Shown one piece after another: positions 34,497 to 45,138 of a stretch of 64,000 nucleotides of DNA (the stretch's first letter is position 1; each line of letters begins with the position of its first letter). The stretch comes from Salvia splendens (Eukaryota > Streptophyta > Magnoliopsida > Lamiales > Lamiaceae). Below the pieces are notes generated by a model, which was given only the letters and a program-made list of their open reading frames with translations, made no database searches and had not been told where the DNA came from. The translations under genes were made by a program, and so were the position numbers. Location of the stretch: assembly GCF_004379255.2 (NCBI RefSeq), contig NC_056037.1, positions 11,666,902-11,730,901 on the forward strand, in the 5' to 3' direction.

Positions 34497-35249
34497 TGGA
34501 TTTCATCCATCTCATTGCGGAAGCGGAGCGCGAAGAACAAGAATACTATGAACAAAACAGTTCATGATTTTCCCGGTATGCTTGGCAGCATTGACTGCAT
34601 GCATTGGAGGTGGAAGAATTGTCCGACTGCGTGGAGGCGGCAACACTTAAGCGGCCACAAAGGCGGCGGCCCAATACTTATCCTTGAAGCGGCCGCCGAC
34701 TACCACCTATGGATTTGACATGCATATTTCGGTGTTGTCAGATCCAACAACGACTTGAACATGCTCTATTCTTCACCACTCTTCAATGATGTGTTGAATG
34801 GTGTAGCACCGGCGATCGACTACACCGTCAACGGAAATACATACCACATGGGTTACTATCTCGCCGATGGTATCTACCCAAGGTGGTCGACTTTCGTGAA
34901 GACGCTCAACAACCCGCAAGACCCGAGACGGGTTCTTTTTGCGCAGCGTCAAGAGTCCGCTCGTAAAGACCACGTCTCGGATGTGGTACGTGAAAAATAT
35001 CGCTGACATCATGTACACGTTATTATCTTGCACAACATGATTATAGCCGACGAAGGACCGAGGGCGGCTAGCTTTTACGACGAGGATGAAGCCGGAAGCT
35101 CAACTGCGAGGTCTCCCCCACGCCGAGGTTTGCATACGACGGTGGGTGAGAGGATCGAATCAAAGCACACAATGCGTGATACCCGAACCCACGTTGAGCT
35201 ACAAGAAGACCTAATCAAACACATTTGGGTGAAATTCGGCCACGAGTAG
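34497..35249 (+). pseudogene. PIF/Harbinger DDE transposase, deletion derivative
   Basis: Begins MDFIHLIAEAEREEQEYYEQ as in element F, then a large deletion joins codon 21 to the DDE core (FPGMLGSIDCMHWRWKNCP), out of frame with the start. A TGA at 34716-34718 replaces a Trp codon. The second Asp region (NNDLNMLYSSPLF) and LADGIYPRWSTF remain, and a second deletion near 34968 removes part of the segment after the catalytic Glu region. The C-terminal frame ends at 35249. Compared with the roughly 428 codons of F, about half is missing. Confidence 0.85.
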
Positions 35250-35270
35250 TGGGTTTTTTTAATTTTATGA

Positions 35271-35390
35271 ATTTAATTATGTAATTTTTAATTTTTAGGA
35301 TTTAAACTATGTGATTTTTAATTTTTAAGACTTTAATTATGAAAATTTTAATTTTTAGGATTTTAATTATGTAATTTTTAATTTTTTTAA
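35271..35390. repeat. 30-bp AT-rich tandem repeat, about four units
   Basis: Units of the form TTTAATTATGTAATTTTTAA plus a 10-bp tail repeat every 30 bp just downstream of the transposase remnant. A similar pattern is present near the corresponding end of element F (46190-46250). Confidence 0.75.
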
Positions 35391-35904
35391 TTTGTAATAT
35401 TATTCCAGTTATTTTTAATGCATTTTAATATTGTGGAAATGTTTTTATTTAAATTGAATAATAGAATGGTAGGACCCTTAAGCTTGTCCTTGCAGAAGAG
35501 TACGGATGTGGGTGTTGTGCTCTTACCTAAGAACAGGGAGTAAAAATGGGTCCGGGCCCACATCCGTACTCGTTGGCAAGAGCACGGATATGGATGCTCT
35601 AATATATTCATTTTTCACATTTATTATAAAAAATTATGCTATCTAGTAGTAGTATGTAGTGTAGCAAATCGAAAGAAAATTTAGAGTTGACTTACCTTTA
35701 CTATTTTTCTTTATTTGTTAAATATAGGGCTGTCAGGTACCAGCGGGTACCCGACCTGAAATTTTCGGGTACCTGATCCCAAAAATCCCAAATTTTGGTA
35801 CCCGATACCGGATCCGAAAATGATTTCGGATACCCGGATACTCGATTCGGGTATCCAATCCCGAAAAATCGGGTACCCGAATACCCGATTTATAAAAAAA
35901 ATTC

Positions 35905-36082
35905 GGGGATGGAGTATTTGCATAGAAATGAGTGGAACAAGGGTGGCATCATCCACCAAAACATATCTGTGGAGAAAGTGGTGTTGGACGAGCAGATGAG
36001 GCCTTTGATTGTGGACTGCGGCCTTCTGAAGCTGCTGGCCGACGACGTGGTCTACTCGGCGCTGAAAGTGAGTGCAGTCATG
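35905..36082 (+). pseudogene. Receptor-like kinase fragment (catalytic loop region)
   Basis: The frame reads GMEYLHRNEWNKGGIIHQNI and continues through VDCGLLKLLADDVVYSALK to VSAVMG, where the inner element begins. It matches the catalytic-loop to activation-segment part of plant LRR receptor-like kinases. The usual HRD is HQN and the DFG position reads DCG, features of kinases annotated as inactive. About 60 codons, with no upstream kinase lobe. Confidence 0.75.
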
Positions 36083-37202
36083 GGCGGATCCAGGATTTAA
36101 AAATCGTGGGGTCGGACGAGATAATTAATATAATAATATTATATATATTATAAAAATACATTACAAATAAAATTATCTTTGTTTTATCACGATAGTTGAC
36201 TTTTACGAGTTCATATTTTTAACTTTTACGAATATTCATATTTTGAAGCTGGCCGAAATTTTATCATTGGAAATAATTGCAAACATATCTTCCAGTCGTT
36301 GATTGTGTTCAACATTAGCACCAAAAGAACAGATAAAACTCATGAGAACAGATACAAACTCAAGATATTTTTAAAATAGATTTATCCATTAATTTAATAT
36401 GGATGGTAATTAAAATTAATAATAAAAAAACATAAGTATATAATTATTATAATCATAAAAATTAGGTCAAATAAACAAAATAAAAGTAAAAAAATAATAA
36501 AACATGATTAAAAGAATATCAATAACGCACCAATTTTTTTTGTGCAAAGCCTATGCCCCTCAAAAATCTTAATCTTAGTCTCCTACTATAACTTTCTATT
36601 TAATCAAAATAATAATTGGGTAGAAATATATAATTTTTATTTATAAAGAAAGTTGTAACTCTTGTAATAAAGATAAAATTATTTAAAAAGGATAGTGTTG
36701 ACTGATTTTTTTAACTAATAAACTTAAATAAATTAGGAATTTATGTAAATTTGTGGGAAAATTAAGGAGAAAAAAAGTTAATACTACATGGCTTAGAAAA
36801 TTATTGGCAGGCGAATTAAATGAAAAAGCAGTATTAACGGCGAGTGACCAGAGACAATCAATTAGATTTTTTACTTATAGATTTTCTAACCCAACAATCA
36901 TATTAACCACTCCTCAGCCCAAAAATCAATATTAACCTCTCTGTTCATCTTCTTCGTTGAGAATACATCAGCTTCTTCTGCAACCCCTCCCCTTATCTAT
37001 CTCTACTCTATTCTTATTAGAATTGTTCCTTTCTCCTCTTAGTTTTTGGAAAAGGCGGAAGGCTTCGGGTAGAGTTGAAGCTGGCCGTGGGGTCGGAGAC
37101 GGAACTGCACCAGGTCAAAGGTCGAAGATGATGTTTTCCGGCAGTGTTCGATGGACCGCCGGTGGGGTCGGCCGACCCCGCGCGACCCCACCTGGATCCG
37201 CC
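36083..37202. mobile_element. Inner TIR element with GGCGGATCCAGG ends
   Basis: Starts GGCGGATCCAGG and ends CCTGGATCCGCC, with GTGGGGTCGG-like subterminal motifs at both ends. It separates the two kinase fragments. A similar short motif (GAGTGCAG) lies on both sides but not exactly abutting, so the target duplication is unclear. Non-coding and superfamily unassigned. Confidence 0.65.
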
Positions 37203-37204
37203 GA

Positions 37205-37485
37205 TGAGTGCAGCGCTGGGGTACATGGAGTCGGAGTACATCATCCTCCAGGTGCTCTCCGGCAAGACAGTGCTCTCCACGGCTGTGAGAACGGCAGCGG
37301 AATCCGGGGATGTGGGAGAGCTGATAGACGTGAAACTTGAGGGGAAGTATAGCGAAAGTGAGGGCGCTGGGCTCATAAAAATGGCTTTGGATTGCACCAA
37401 CGATGATCCACTAGGTAGACCAACAATGGAATGGGTTGTGAGAGAGTTGTCTTCATTGTTAGTTGAGAGCATCTCTAATGTGTAA
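37205..37485 (+). pseudogene. Receptor-like kinase fragment (C-lobe)
   Basis: The frame runs MSAALGYMESEY, then directly into IILQVLSGKTVLSTAVRTAA, ELIDVKLEGKYSESEGAGLI and ALDCTNDDPLGRPTME, ending at a natural-looking stop. It is the end of the kinase C-lobe of the same type of receptor kinase as 35905-36082. The stretch between the GY-EY motif and the LSGK segment is shorter than in the family, so an internal deletion is likely. Confidence 0.75.
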
Positions 37486-37904
37486 ATTATGCTTCAGAGG
37501 AGCTAGTATGAAATATAGAACTAATGTGATTGAGAATAATTCGGGTTTTCCGGTATTACCCGATCGGGTATCAGATATCCAATTACCTGATTTTTTCGGG
37601 TTCGGGTATCGGGTATCCAATACCCGATACCCATTTTGACAGCGATACCCGATACCCATTTTGACAGCCCTAGTTAAATACTCTAGAATACAATAAAATG
37701 CAGGCTTAAACAAATATGGAATGACCAACTAGCATTCACCCAAACATACAAATACAATATCACCTGATAACTTCAACCGGAATACAAATACCAACAGCAA
37801 CTAATTTGCCTCCCCTAACCACAATCTTTGTGCCTCCGACAACAACAATCACCCTCCTCTCAGTTTGCACTCCCTGTTTTTTTTTCACAAAGAAATAAAG
37901 ATTA

Positions 37905-39769
37905 TCAAAACCGGGTTTTTCTTTTCCGGGCAGTGTACTTTGAATCAGCTGGAACAACATTTCCCTTTCTTCGCATTTTTTCCTTCTTTTCCATAACCCA
38001 CTCCCTTCCCTTCACATTCTTGTTTAGTTTATGCTTCTTCCTTGGCCTGTGCCTGTCTGACACGGAAAACTGCAGTGCCGTGCACAAACAATTTAGCAAC
38101 AAGCTACATTATGCGAGAGTTCATCAAGTCCGCTCGCTAAAAGCTTCATCATCAGAACAACCCTCTCCATCTTCACCTCTTGCCTGTGGAGTGGCACTGC
38201 TCAACGATGCTTGACCACACGTGAGAACGAGGAATTCTTTTCTCATCTTGGTGCTGTAACAATGATAAAGAGCTGAGTAAACACCTTCAGCAAGAGTTGG
38301 TATAATGGTTTTGTATATTTTACAAGAACAGATCTAGGATACAGAATTAATGATTAGAGCAAAAAAATTGATGTACTCCATATTTTATTAGTTAGAGGAA
38401 AAAATCTGTTCTAAAGCTACAAGTAGGAAATTTATTTCAGTTGAGAAGAAAAAAGGTATGAATAGTTTGTCAAAGGATTATTAGTTTATTAGTATAGTAC
38501 TACTAGTCTTGCAATCCATCCCAAAGAAGAAAAACAATAGCTGCCAACAGCCCAACACCATTGCTTGAAGGATCATTCGCCAAAGAATTACATGGTTTTA
38601 CTCAAAAGTTACCATATTGCCTTTCTTTCACTATAAAATAGGCCAAAGTATTGACATGAGAGCAAGAAGATTGCTGACTATATCCCTGGAGGCCTGGATT
38701 TTATAGTAGTTTCTTATTCTACTTGATGTATTTTACCTTTCCCATTTAATGATTATGTTGAAAAAGTGAAACTACTTCAAAGATTTTCCGAAGAAGGAAA
38801 CATAGAGCCCATTTATATTTAGAACGCATTACATTTACAATCATAAAATAAAGGGCAGCTCTACTATGTTCCACATACCTATGTGGGAAATCAACAACTA
38901 CACCCCCAGAGAACCCAGCTCGCATAGCAGATCCCAGGATCAGCTCACATTGTGCCAAATTTTCAGGGTATACTTGTAAGACTGCCCTAGCTCCCCGTGC
39001 CAAGCATCGATATAGTGATCCAAAGAAGGCCCTAAAATCACACAATAATAATACGAGTCATACTACTAGAACAAAAGAAAAGTAAATTGTTTTTTACATG
39101 AGGAAAGCATGACTTAGTCATGACGGTCGTGCAAAATAAGAAGGATTGAGATGTAAGACATCACGTACTTCAGTCTCAGACGTGGTTCATGGGAAGATCT
39201 GTCAGCATTGCATAACCACTAGTTTGACAAATGAAAAGGTAAGATCAAGTTAGCACTTACCAATTGCACATGTAGAAATGTGTTTCATTTCATCTAGGCC
39301 AACTACTGGATTATTAAAACCAAATAGAGATATGGCTAATAAATTGTGAAATACTAAAAATTATGATGCTCAATTTGCATATTTGAGTAAACATAATGAA
39401 AATCATCTAAAATACTGAAATACAGAAATAAAGTGAAAAGTGTAATACACAGGTACTTGCTGGCACTGGGCACCAACCAAATGATTTCATAATCAATAAA
39501 TGAGCGACATAGATGAAACTTCTTGTAAGGTGATAATGCAATTTTAGGGACGCAGGGAGTAGTAACTAAGCTACCAAGATGTTATTGAAATGTAAATGCA
39601 TCCACAACTAGTCCTATTCCTCTCGTATACTAAAGGAGTAAAGGGTCATTATTGATTGCATATATTACCTTCACGAAAAGTAAAAAGATATGAAGAAGAG
39701 TTGAAAATGAACCTGCACAGCTGAGACACTTATTGCACCATCAATAACTCCCGGGCGAACCCCTAAGCC
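37905..39769 (-). pseudogene. Truncated pseudogene of 18S rRNA (guanine-N7) methyltransferase RID2/Bud23
   Basis: Four exon remnants with good splice sites: 39769-39713 (GLGVRPGVIDGAISVSAVQ), 39218-39169 (WLCNADRSSHEPRLRL), 39031-38879 ([20 protein letters not shown] onward to VVVDFPH) and 38253-37905 (KEFLVLTCGQASLSS then, in another frame, the basic tail GREWVMEKKEKMRRKGN ending KRKTRF). The phases of the first three joins agree. The last exon has a stop (after SERT) and a frame change before the tail. The S-adenosylmethionine-binding N-terminal half is absent; beyond 39769 the sequence is an intron stub followed by a Harbinger element. Family function: methylation of 18S rRNA during small-subunit maturation. 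A working copy must lie elsewhere. Confidence 0.88.
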
Positions 39770-39848
39770 CTACATAATTCATTATAATGCATCATATTCT
39801 TGAAAGATTGGGTACATGAACAATTTGGCAATGTAATTAGCCAAAATC

Positions 39849-41053
39849 ATGTACCCGTGGCAGCAGATGATGCCCGGGATACCAGCGGGGGGGAGTCCGC
39901 CGGGGGCGTTTCCGGCGATGTCGGGGTGGGCACCCAGTGTCCAGATGCCGGGGTGGGCACTCGGGATGCAGATGATGCCCGGGGGGGTACCGGCGACGCA
40001 GGGGACGCCCGCGACACAGGGGACGCCGGGGGACGTCTATCGCCCCAATTTTGATTTTTCGACTGGTTCGTCGCACACATCAACGCCAACGGAGGCTGCG
40101 CCTCCGGCCTAGTTTGACACTTTCTCCTTCGATGACTTGGGGATAGATCTTTCCGGTGTTCCGGATGCTCCCGTTCAAACGGGGGGCGCAGGGCGGGGTC
40201 GGGGCGCCCCAAAGAAGAAAGGCAAGGGGAAAAGGGTCGGCTAGTCCTCGCAGCCGGGTGAGGACGACAACGCAGTACGGAGGAGGTGGACGGACGCGGA
40301 GAACGTCGCGCTGTCTAAGGCGTGGGTGAGTGTTTGCGACGATCCTCTCGTTTCGAACAACCAGAGGATCGTCAACTTGTGGGGCAAGATAGCAGCAGCC
40401 TACCAGAGGTTTTGCCCGGAGGGGAGGCCACGCAATGGGGAGGATTGCCGGAAGGGGTGGGACCGAATCAGGGTTGCGGTCTCCCGATTTTCGGGCTTGT
40501 ACACCAACGTCCTCCGCATGATGAGCAGTGGCCAAACGGAGGACGACTGCAGGAGGATAGCGGAGAAAGCCTTCCCCCTGAAGGGGGTGTACAAGGAATT
40601 CACCTACTGGAACTGCTATCTTGTGCTGAACGACTCCGAGAAGTTCCGAGTAGGTGTCGACTCTGGCTGGCCGAAGAAGCAACGGTTGAACTATTCCGGG
40701 CGAACCCCTAAGCCCAGGAGGTCCCGACCCCTCGTTCGTTTGCTCGCCGTACTCGCCCGGTTGGGCACAGGCGGGCTCAACGGGAGGCGATGGGGGTCGC
40801 CGGGGGTTCACAGGAGGTCCAGTCGGCATCCCCCCTTGGCCAATCCACAGCGGATCTCAAATTCTTCGCGCGTCAACAAACGCGCGCTCAGATGGTCAAG
40901 ACGATGGCCGAATGGCGGGCGGCGGTGGATCCCGTGGAGAAGAGTTTGCTTCAAACATTGCTCCTGAGCATGCAGGAGGATTTGGAGGCGGCACGGAGGG
41001 AGACCGGCGGCGGCGGCGGCGATGGTGGCGACAGCGACGGAGACGAGGAGTGA
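39849..41053 (+). pseudogene. Harbinger ORF1 (Myb/SANT-like), broken
   Basis: Starts MYPWQQMMPGIPAGG, followed by a Gly/Pro/Met-rich head. In-frame TAG codons occur at 40110-40112 and 40242-40244. The SANT-like domain (RRRWTDAENVALSKAWVSV) and the following WGKIAAAYQRFCP and GWDRIRVAVSRFSGLY segments remain in the same frame to about 40700. The frame then shifts, and the C-terminal helix block (TADLKFFARQQTRAQMVKTM) and acidic tail are in another frame, ending at 41053. Same family as 18401-19863 and 49615-50349. Confidence 0.8.
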
Positions 41054-41370
41054 ATTGACCCTCATTTTTATTATTGTATTTTTTTTAAATTAATGTATTT
41101 TTTTAAAATATTGTACTTTTTTAAATTTTAATATTATTATTAAACTTTTCCCGTATATGTCTCGTAAATTAAATTTCGTATATTGTGTGATTGTTAATTA
41201 TTTAATTTTGTATATATTTGTTAATAGTGATGTGGATATTATGTGGCTAGGCTATGGCTGGGCTATTTGCTTGTTTTGATGATGTGGCAGGAGGATTTTT
41301 AGTGCTGATGATGTGGCAGTGGCTAGGCTATGGCTGGGCTGTTGCTGGGCTATTCCTATTGTGGATGGCC
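39849..41370 (+). mobile_element. Harbinger element D (Myb-like ORF type), left end missing
   Basis: The right end (GGCTGGGCTGTTGCTGGGCTATTCCTATTGTGGATGGCC, given here in two parts: GGCTGGGCTGTTGCTGGGC and TATTCCTATTGTGGATGGCC) matches the left end of MITE B in reverse complement. No matching left end is found near 39600-39850; the element abuts the truncated RID2 pseudogene, so its left end has been lost. Start coordinate is that of the first coding remnant. Confidence 0.65.
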
Positions 41371-41445
41371 TAGCAAATGAAATGTTTAAATGAAAAAGTG
41401 AAATGCCAAATGTTTAAATGAAAAAGTGAAATGCCATGCTTTTAG
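41371..41445. repeat. Two tandem copies of a ~30-bp unit between Harbinger remnants
   Basis: AAATGTTTAAATGAAAAAGT followed by GAAATGCCA occurs twice in a row at about 41379-41437. Confidence 0.8.
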
Positions 41446-43143
41446 AGCATGGCGCCCGTCCCGGGCGTGTCGGAATTCCGCGGCGGATGTCCGCCATTGT
41501 GCATGGTATGCACGGATACAGAATTCCGCCGAGGACATTGCAATTCCGCGGCGTTAAGCGAGATTTCCGTCGCGACGGGCGTGCGGACGTCCGTCATGGC
41601 GTTGAGTCCCACGGACGTCCGCGCGGAATTCTCGTTTATTGCATTAAATTTTTTTAATTGTGGGAAGTCCGCTTCAGACACGATGCGTCTGGCAGACCCG
41701 GCCACACACCTATTCAAAAGTGCACTGCGGCACAGGAGCCGCGGTTCAACGTCAATCTTTTCAGGCGCCGTTTTAAGATGAGCAGGTCCCTGTTTATGTG
41801 TATTGTTAACGATTTGGAGCAACGATATCTGTATTTCCGCTTCAGACACGATGCGTCTGGCAGGCCCGGCCACACACCTATTCAAAAGTGCACTGCGGCA
41901 ATCCGGCAATTGGCCTACGGAGGCGCGGCAGACATGTGGGACGAGTACCTCCATATCGGTGAGACGACTGCCCTGGAATGTATGAAGTATTTCTGTCAGA
42001 GCGTGATTGAAGTATTCAGTGATCAGTACCTTCGAAGCCCTACCCCCGAAGACTGTCAGGATCTTATGCAGATGCACGGGGAGAAGCATGGGTTCCCGGG
42101 AATGTTAGGCAGCATAGATTGTATGCATTTGGAGTGGAAGAACTGTCCCTCTTCCTGGAAGGGGTTCTACACGACCGGCTACAAGGGAAAGAATCCCACG
42201 ATGATCCTCGAGGCCGTAGCTGATTACCGGCTGTGGATTTGGCATGCGTATTTTGGGATAGCCGGTTCGAACAACGACCTCAACGTCCTCAACCCGTCGC
42301 CACTTTTCAACGAGCAGTGTCAAGGTGTCGGTCCGGCCATCAGTTTTGTCGCCAACGGCAACCGGCATGATATGGGCTACTACTTGGCGGATGGGATATA
42401 CCCTAGGTGGCCCGTCTTTGTGAAGACGATCCGATGCGCATCAGATGAGAGGAAGGCCTACTTTGCGGCACAGCAGGAGTCGGCGCGCAAGGACGTGGAG
42501 CTCGCATTTGGTGTGCTCTAGTCTCGATGGGCGCCAGTTAAGGGGCCAACGCATTTGTGGCATGTCGACTGCATTGCAGATATAATGTACGCCTGTATTA
42601 TCATGCACAACTTGATTGTCGAAGATGAAGGTGTACAACTGACTGATTGGGCCAACGATGATAATGAAGCCGGTCCAAGCCACGACGTGGCCGCCCCCAA
42701 CGTACGGAGTGGGGTACCTCACGATGAAGACGGCCGTCTCCAAGCACATGCCGACATGCACCAAACGGAGGCTCATATTCGACTCCAAAATGATTTAATT
42801 GAAGAGTTATGGGCGCGGAGGACTGCACGGCAGTAGTTTTTTTTGTTAATTATGTAATTTTTTTAATTAATGTATTTTTAAAATTTTAATAATATTATTG
42901 AATTTTCTCGTATATGTCTCGTAAATTAAATTGCTTATTTTGTGTGATTGTTAATTATTTGTTTTATAGTATAATTTTGAGTGATGTGGCTATTGATGTG
43001 GTTGGGCTATTTATGATGTGGCTAGGCTATGGCTGAACTATTTATGATGTGGCAGGAGGATTTTTAATATTGATGATGTGGCCGGAGGAGTTTGTGGCTA
43101 GGCTATAGCTGGGCTATTGCTGGGCTATTCCTATTTTGGAGGC
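41446..43143 (+). mobile_element. Chimeric Harbinger remnant E with transposase
   Basis: After TTA the left end begins GAGCATGGCGCCCGTCCCGG, of the element-A type. The right end ends CTATTCCTATTTTGGAGGCTC then TAA, with GGCTAGGCTATGGCTG motifs of the element-B/D type. The two ends are not inverted copies of each other, so the segment looks like a chimera of two Harbinger families or a rearranged copy. Confidence 0.55.
41668..42836 (+). pseudogene. PIF/Harbinger DDE transposase, one nonsense codon and an internal duplication
   Basis: A frame from 41658 to 42836 is open except for TAG at 42519-42521, where homologues have Gln. It has the Harbinger DDE landmarks: GSIDCMHLEWKNCP, GSNNDLNVLNPSPLF and ESARKDVELAFGVL, and an HNLIVEDEG C-terminal block. 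The N-terminal roughly 70 residues seen in element F are missing. A 65-bp segment (41668-41732) is repeated at 41836-41900 with one mismatch. The second copy is in its family position; the first sits where the N-terminus should be. Confidence 0.85.
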
Positions 43144-43224
43144 TCTAATTAGATGAAACGATATAGTATAGGGGTAGCTCGGGAATTACCAATTATAAGG
43201 AGACAAGTCATCCTTCTCCCATAG

Positions 43225-43237
43225 CTATAATAAATAA
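43225..43237 (+). promoter_or_regulatory. Possible TATA box of LIL3
   Basis: CTATAATAAATAA lies about 125 bp upstream of the LIL3 start codon and 80 bp downstream of the nearest transposon end, the only good TATA-like site in that short gap. Confidence 0.4.
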
Positions 43238-43357
43238 TGCTTCTCTTTCTGCGGCTCAAATTCTCCTAAAACATCATTTCACATAAATCTCAAAATCCCA
43301 GCTCCCATTTTGGCTTTCGCTTTCTTTCTCTCTCTGGTAAATCCCAATTTCTCAGAA

Positions 43358-44749
43358 ATGTCGATGGCAATTTTCTCCCCAAAGCTTCCATCTTTCACCC
43401 CTCACTCTCATGCCCAAACCCATCTAGGTTTGAGGCCTAGTTATCTCCCCCTCAGACACCTCGAGAAGCTTCAACCCCCCTTTGTCTTGAGCTCCGATAG
43501 CGCCTCTGGTGTGGCTCCTACTGCTCCGGAGGAGACTTCTGCTGTGGAGTCTCTTGGCTCCAACGGCTCTGCAACACCGCCGCCGGTGGCAGTGGAGCCT
43601 ATCAATGGTTTTCAGGATGCTAGGTGGGTTGGGGGAACTTGGGACTTGAAGCAGTTTGAGAAAGCTGGCAACACTAACTGGGATGCTGTCATTGATGCTG
43701 GTCCACTTCTCTCTCTCTCTCTCCAAAAGACACTCGGTTTATCTTAATTGTTTCAGCTCTTGCTCTATTATTGTCTTTTCTATGTATCAAAAATCGAATC
43801 TTTAAAATGTGGGGGTGAACTTACCTCTCTTTGTCTTCAATTTCTTTGTGGTATTGAGTCATTTTATTTCTATTGCAATACAAGTTGATTTATCTAGTAA
43901 AGGTGGGATTAGTGAGCCCGTGTATACACTTCAAATAAAGTAATGATCATATCTTGATTGAAAACCTTCAACCCAATTGTTGTCTCGGCTTCAAATTTTG
44001 GAATTTCTGTCAGAAATGATAAAGTGATGAAATCCCCTTTTACATATGTTTGGCTTGTCGCCGTTTCAGTCCAACCATAATGTAACCATTCACTTCCACT
44101 TCTTTGAGCTCAGCTTAATTGCATAAGGAAGTACATTCATAATTTCAAATGATATGTAAATTCCCATTTAAATGGTAGTATCTGAAAAGCAAAATACTTG
44201 TGTCGGATTTAAATTACTCTAATAAGTTTGTCCCTCATTGATCAGCCGGTGATTAGACTCACCTCTTGCTGTCTCTTTGTGTATTGCAGAGGTGAAGAGG
44301 AGGAAGTGGATGGAAGACAGCCCGCAATCATCAAACAATGAAGAGCCTGTTGTTTTCGACACTTCCATTATTCCTTGGTGGGCGTGGATGAAAAGGTTCC
44401 ATCTTCCCGAAGCCGAGCTGCTAAATGGTTGGTTTGCACATTCATTTTCTCTACCTCAGTTTGTAAGAATCACTATAAGTTGAGCAAGTTGACGGGCTTT
44501 TATGCAGGTCGTGCTGCAATGATCGGATTCTTCATGGCCTACTTCGTGGACAGCCTCACTGGGGTAGGTCTGGTTGATCAAATGGGCAACTTCTTCTGTA
44601 AAACGCTGTTGTTTGTAGCTGTAGCAGGTGTGCTCCTCGTAAGAAAGAATGAGGACTTTGAAACCATCAAGAAATTGGTGGACGAGACGACATTCTACGA
44701 TAAGCAGTGGCAAGCTGCCTGGCAGGATGAGACATCAGAGAAGAAATAG
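43358..44749 (+). CDS. LIL3: Light-harvesting complex-like protein LIL3, chloroplastic
   Basis: Three exons, 43358-43700, 44290-44427 and 44508-44749, phases consistent, 240 aa. I chose the Met at 43358 ([10 protein letters not shown]); an in-frame Met 16 codons upstream exists. The N-terminus is a Ser/Pro-rich plastid transit peptide (about 55 residues). Next come the conserved blocks [31 protein letters not shown] and [17 protein letters not shown]. The LHC motif [17 protein letters not shown] opens the first of two membrane helices, the second being the [10 protein letters not shown] segment. LIL3 is a thylakoid protein that holds geranylgeranyl reductase (and protochlorophyllide reductase) at the membrane for chlorophyll and tocopherol synthesis. 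The gene is squeezed between Harbinger remnant E and a Mutator-like element starting 97 bp after the stop. Confidence 0.94.
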
Positions 44750-44836
44750 TAGTTACTAGGGAGATTTTGCAGATCAATTCTCTTGCAATTGTGCCTTTGT
44801 TTACAAGTGCTTTTTCTTCTCGAATCGCAATATTAT

Positions 44837-44845
44837 GATTGTTAT
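44837..44845. repeat. Target-site duplication GATTGTTAT (left) of the outer Mutator-like element
   Basis: The same 9 bp occur at 48703-48711 in the same orientation. Nine bp is the Mutator-superfamily length. Confidence 0.85.
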
Positions 44846-44925
44846 GGGATAATTCTATTTTTGGTAATGCATGTTAATGGAATTCCATTTTAATGAAGCG
44901 ATTTAGTTGTATTCCAACTCAGGGA

Positions 44926-45138
44926 GTGACGCATAACTGTTATACGTCGTTAATAGAGAGACGCATAACCATCATGCGTCTTTATTTAGTGACGCATAAG
45001 AATCATGCGTCTTTATTTAGTGACGCATAAGCATTGTACGTCTTTCTTTAGTGACACATAAGCATTGTGCGTCTTTATTTAGTGACGCATAAGCATTGTG
45101 CGTCTTTCTTTAATGAGGCATAAGCATTGTGCGTCTTT
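44926..45138. repeat. Array of palindromic ~31-bp units (left arm)
   Basis: Seven units of the form GTGACGCATAAGCATTGTGC + GTC + TTTATTTA. Each unit is itself an imperfect palindrome (GACGCATAA facing TATGCGTC or TGTGCGTC). Confidence 0.9.

Larger units (their letters stand above)
34149..35599 (+). mobile_element. Harbinger element H, internally deleted transposase copy
   Basis: The right end reads TGGATGCTC followed by TAA, and its subterminal 120 bp match the left end of element F (45973 onward) in reverse complement. The left end, after TTA at 34146-34148, is degenerate, but CCGTCCGTGCCAGCG matches the opposite end of F. Only transposase sequence is present. Confidence 0.7.
35725..37672. 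mobile_element. hAT-type element carrying receptor-kinase fragments
   Basis: 1,948 bp. It starts TAGGGCTGTCA and ends TGACAGCCCTA, a perfect 11-bp inverted repeat typical of hAT ends. A perfect 8-bp target duplication GTTAAATA lies at 35717-35724 and 37673-37680. The subterminal zones are packed with GGGTACCCGA and CGGGTATCGG motifs in both orientations, as expected for transposase-binding repeats. It has no hAT transposase. Inside are two receptor-kinase fragments separated by another inserted element (36083-37202). Confidence 0.88.

Noticed and set aside
39751..40715. An identical 20-bp stretch (CCGGGCGAACCCCTAAGCCC) at 39751-39770 and 40696-40715
   Set aside because: Both copies fit the coding context of their own families (a RID2 exon and the Myb-like ORF), and the deletion junction is not at the repeat. 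Probably chance, though unusually long.
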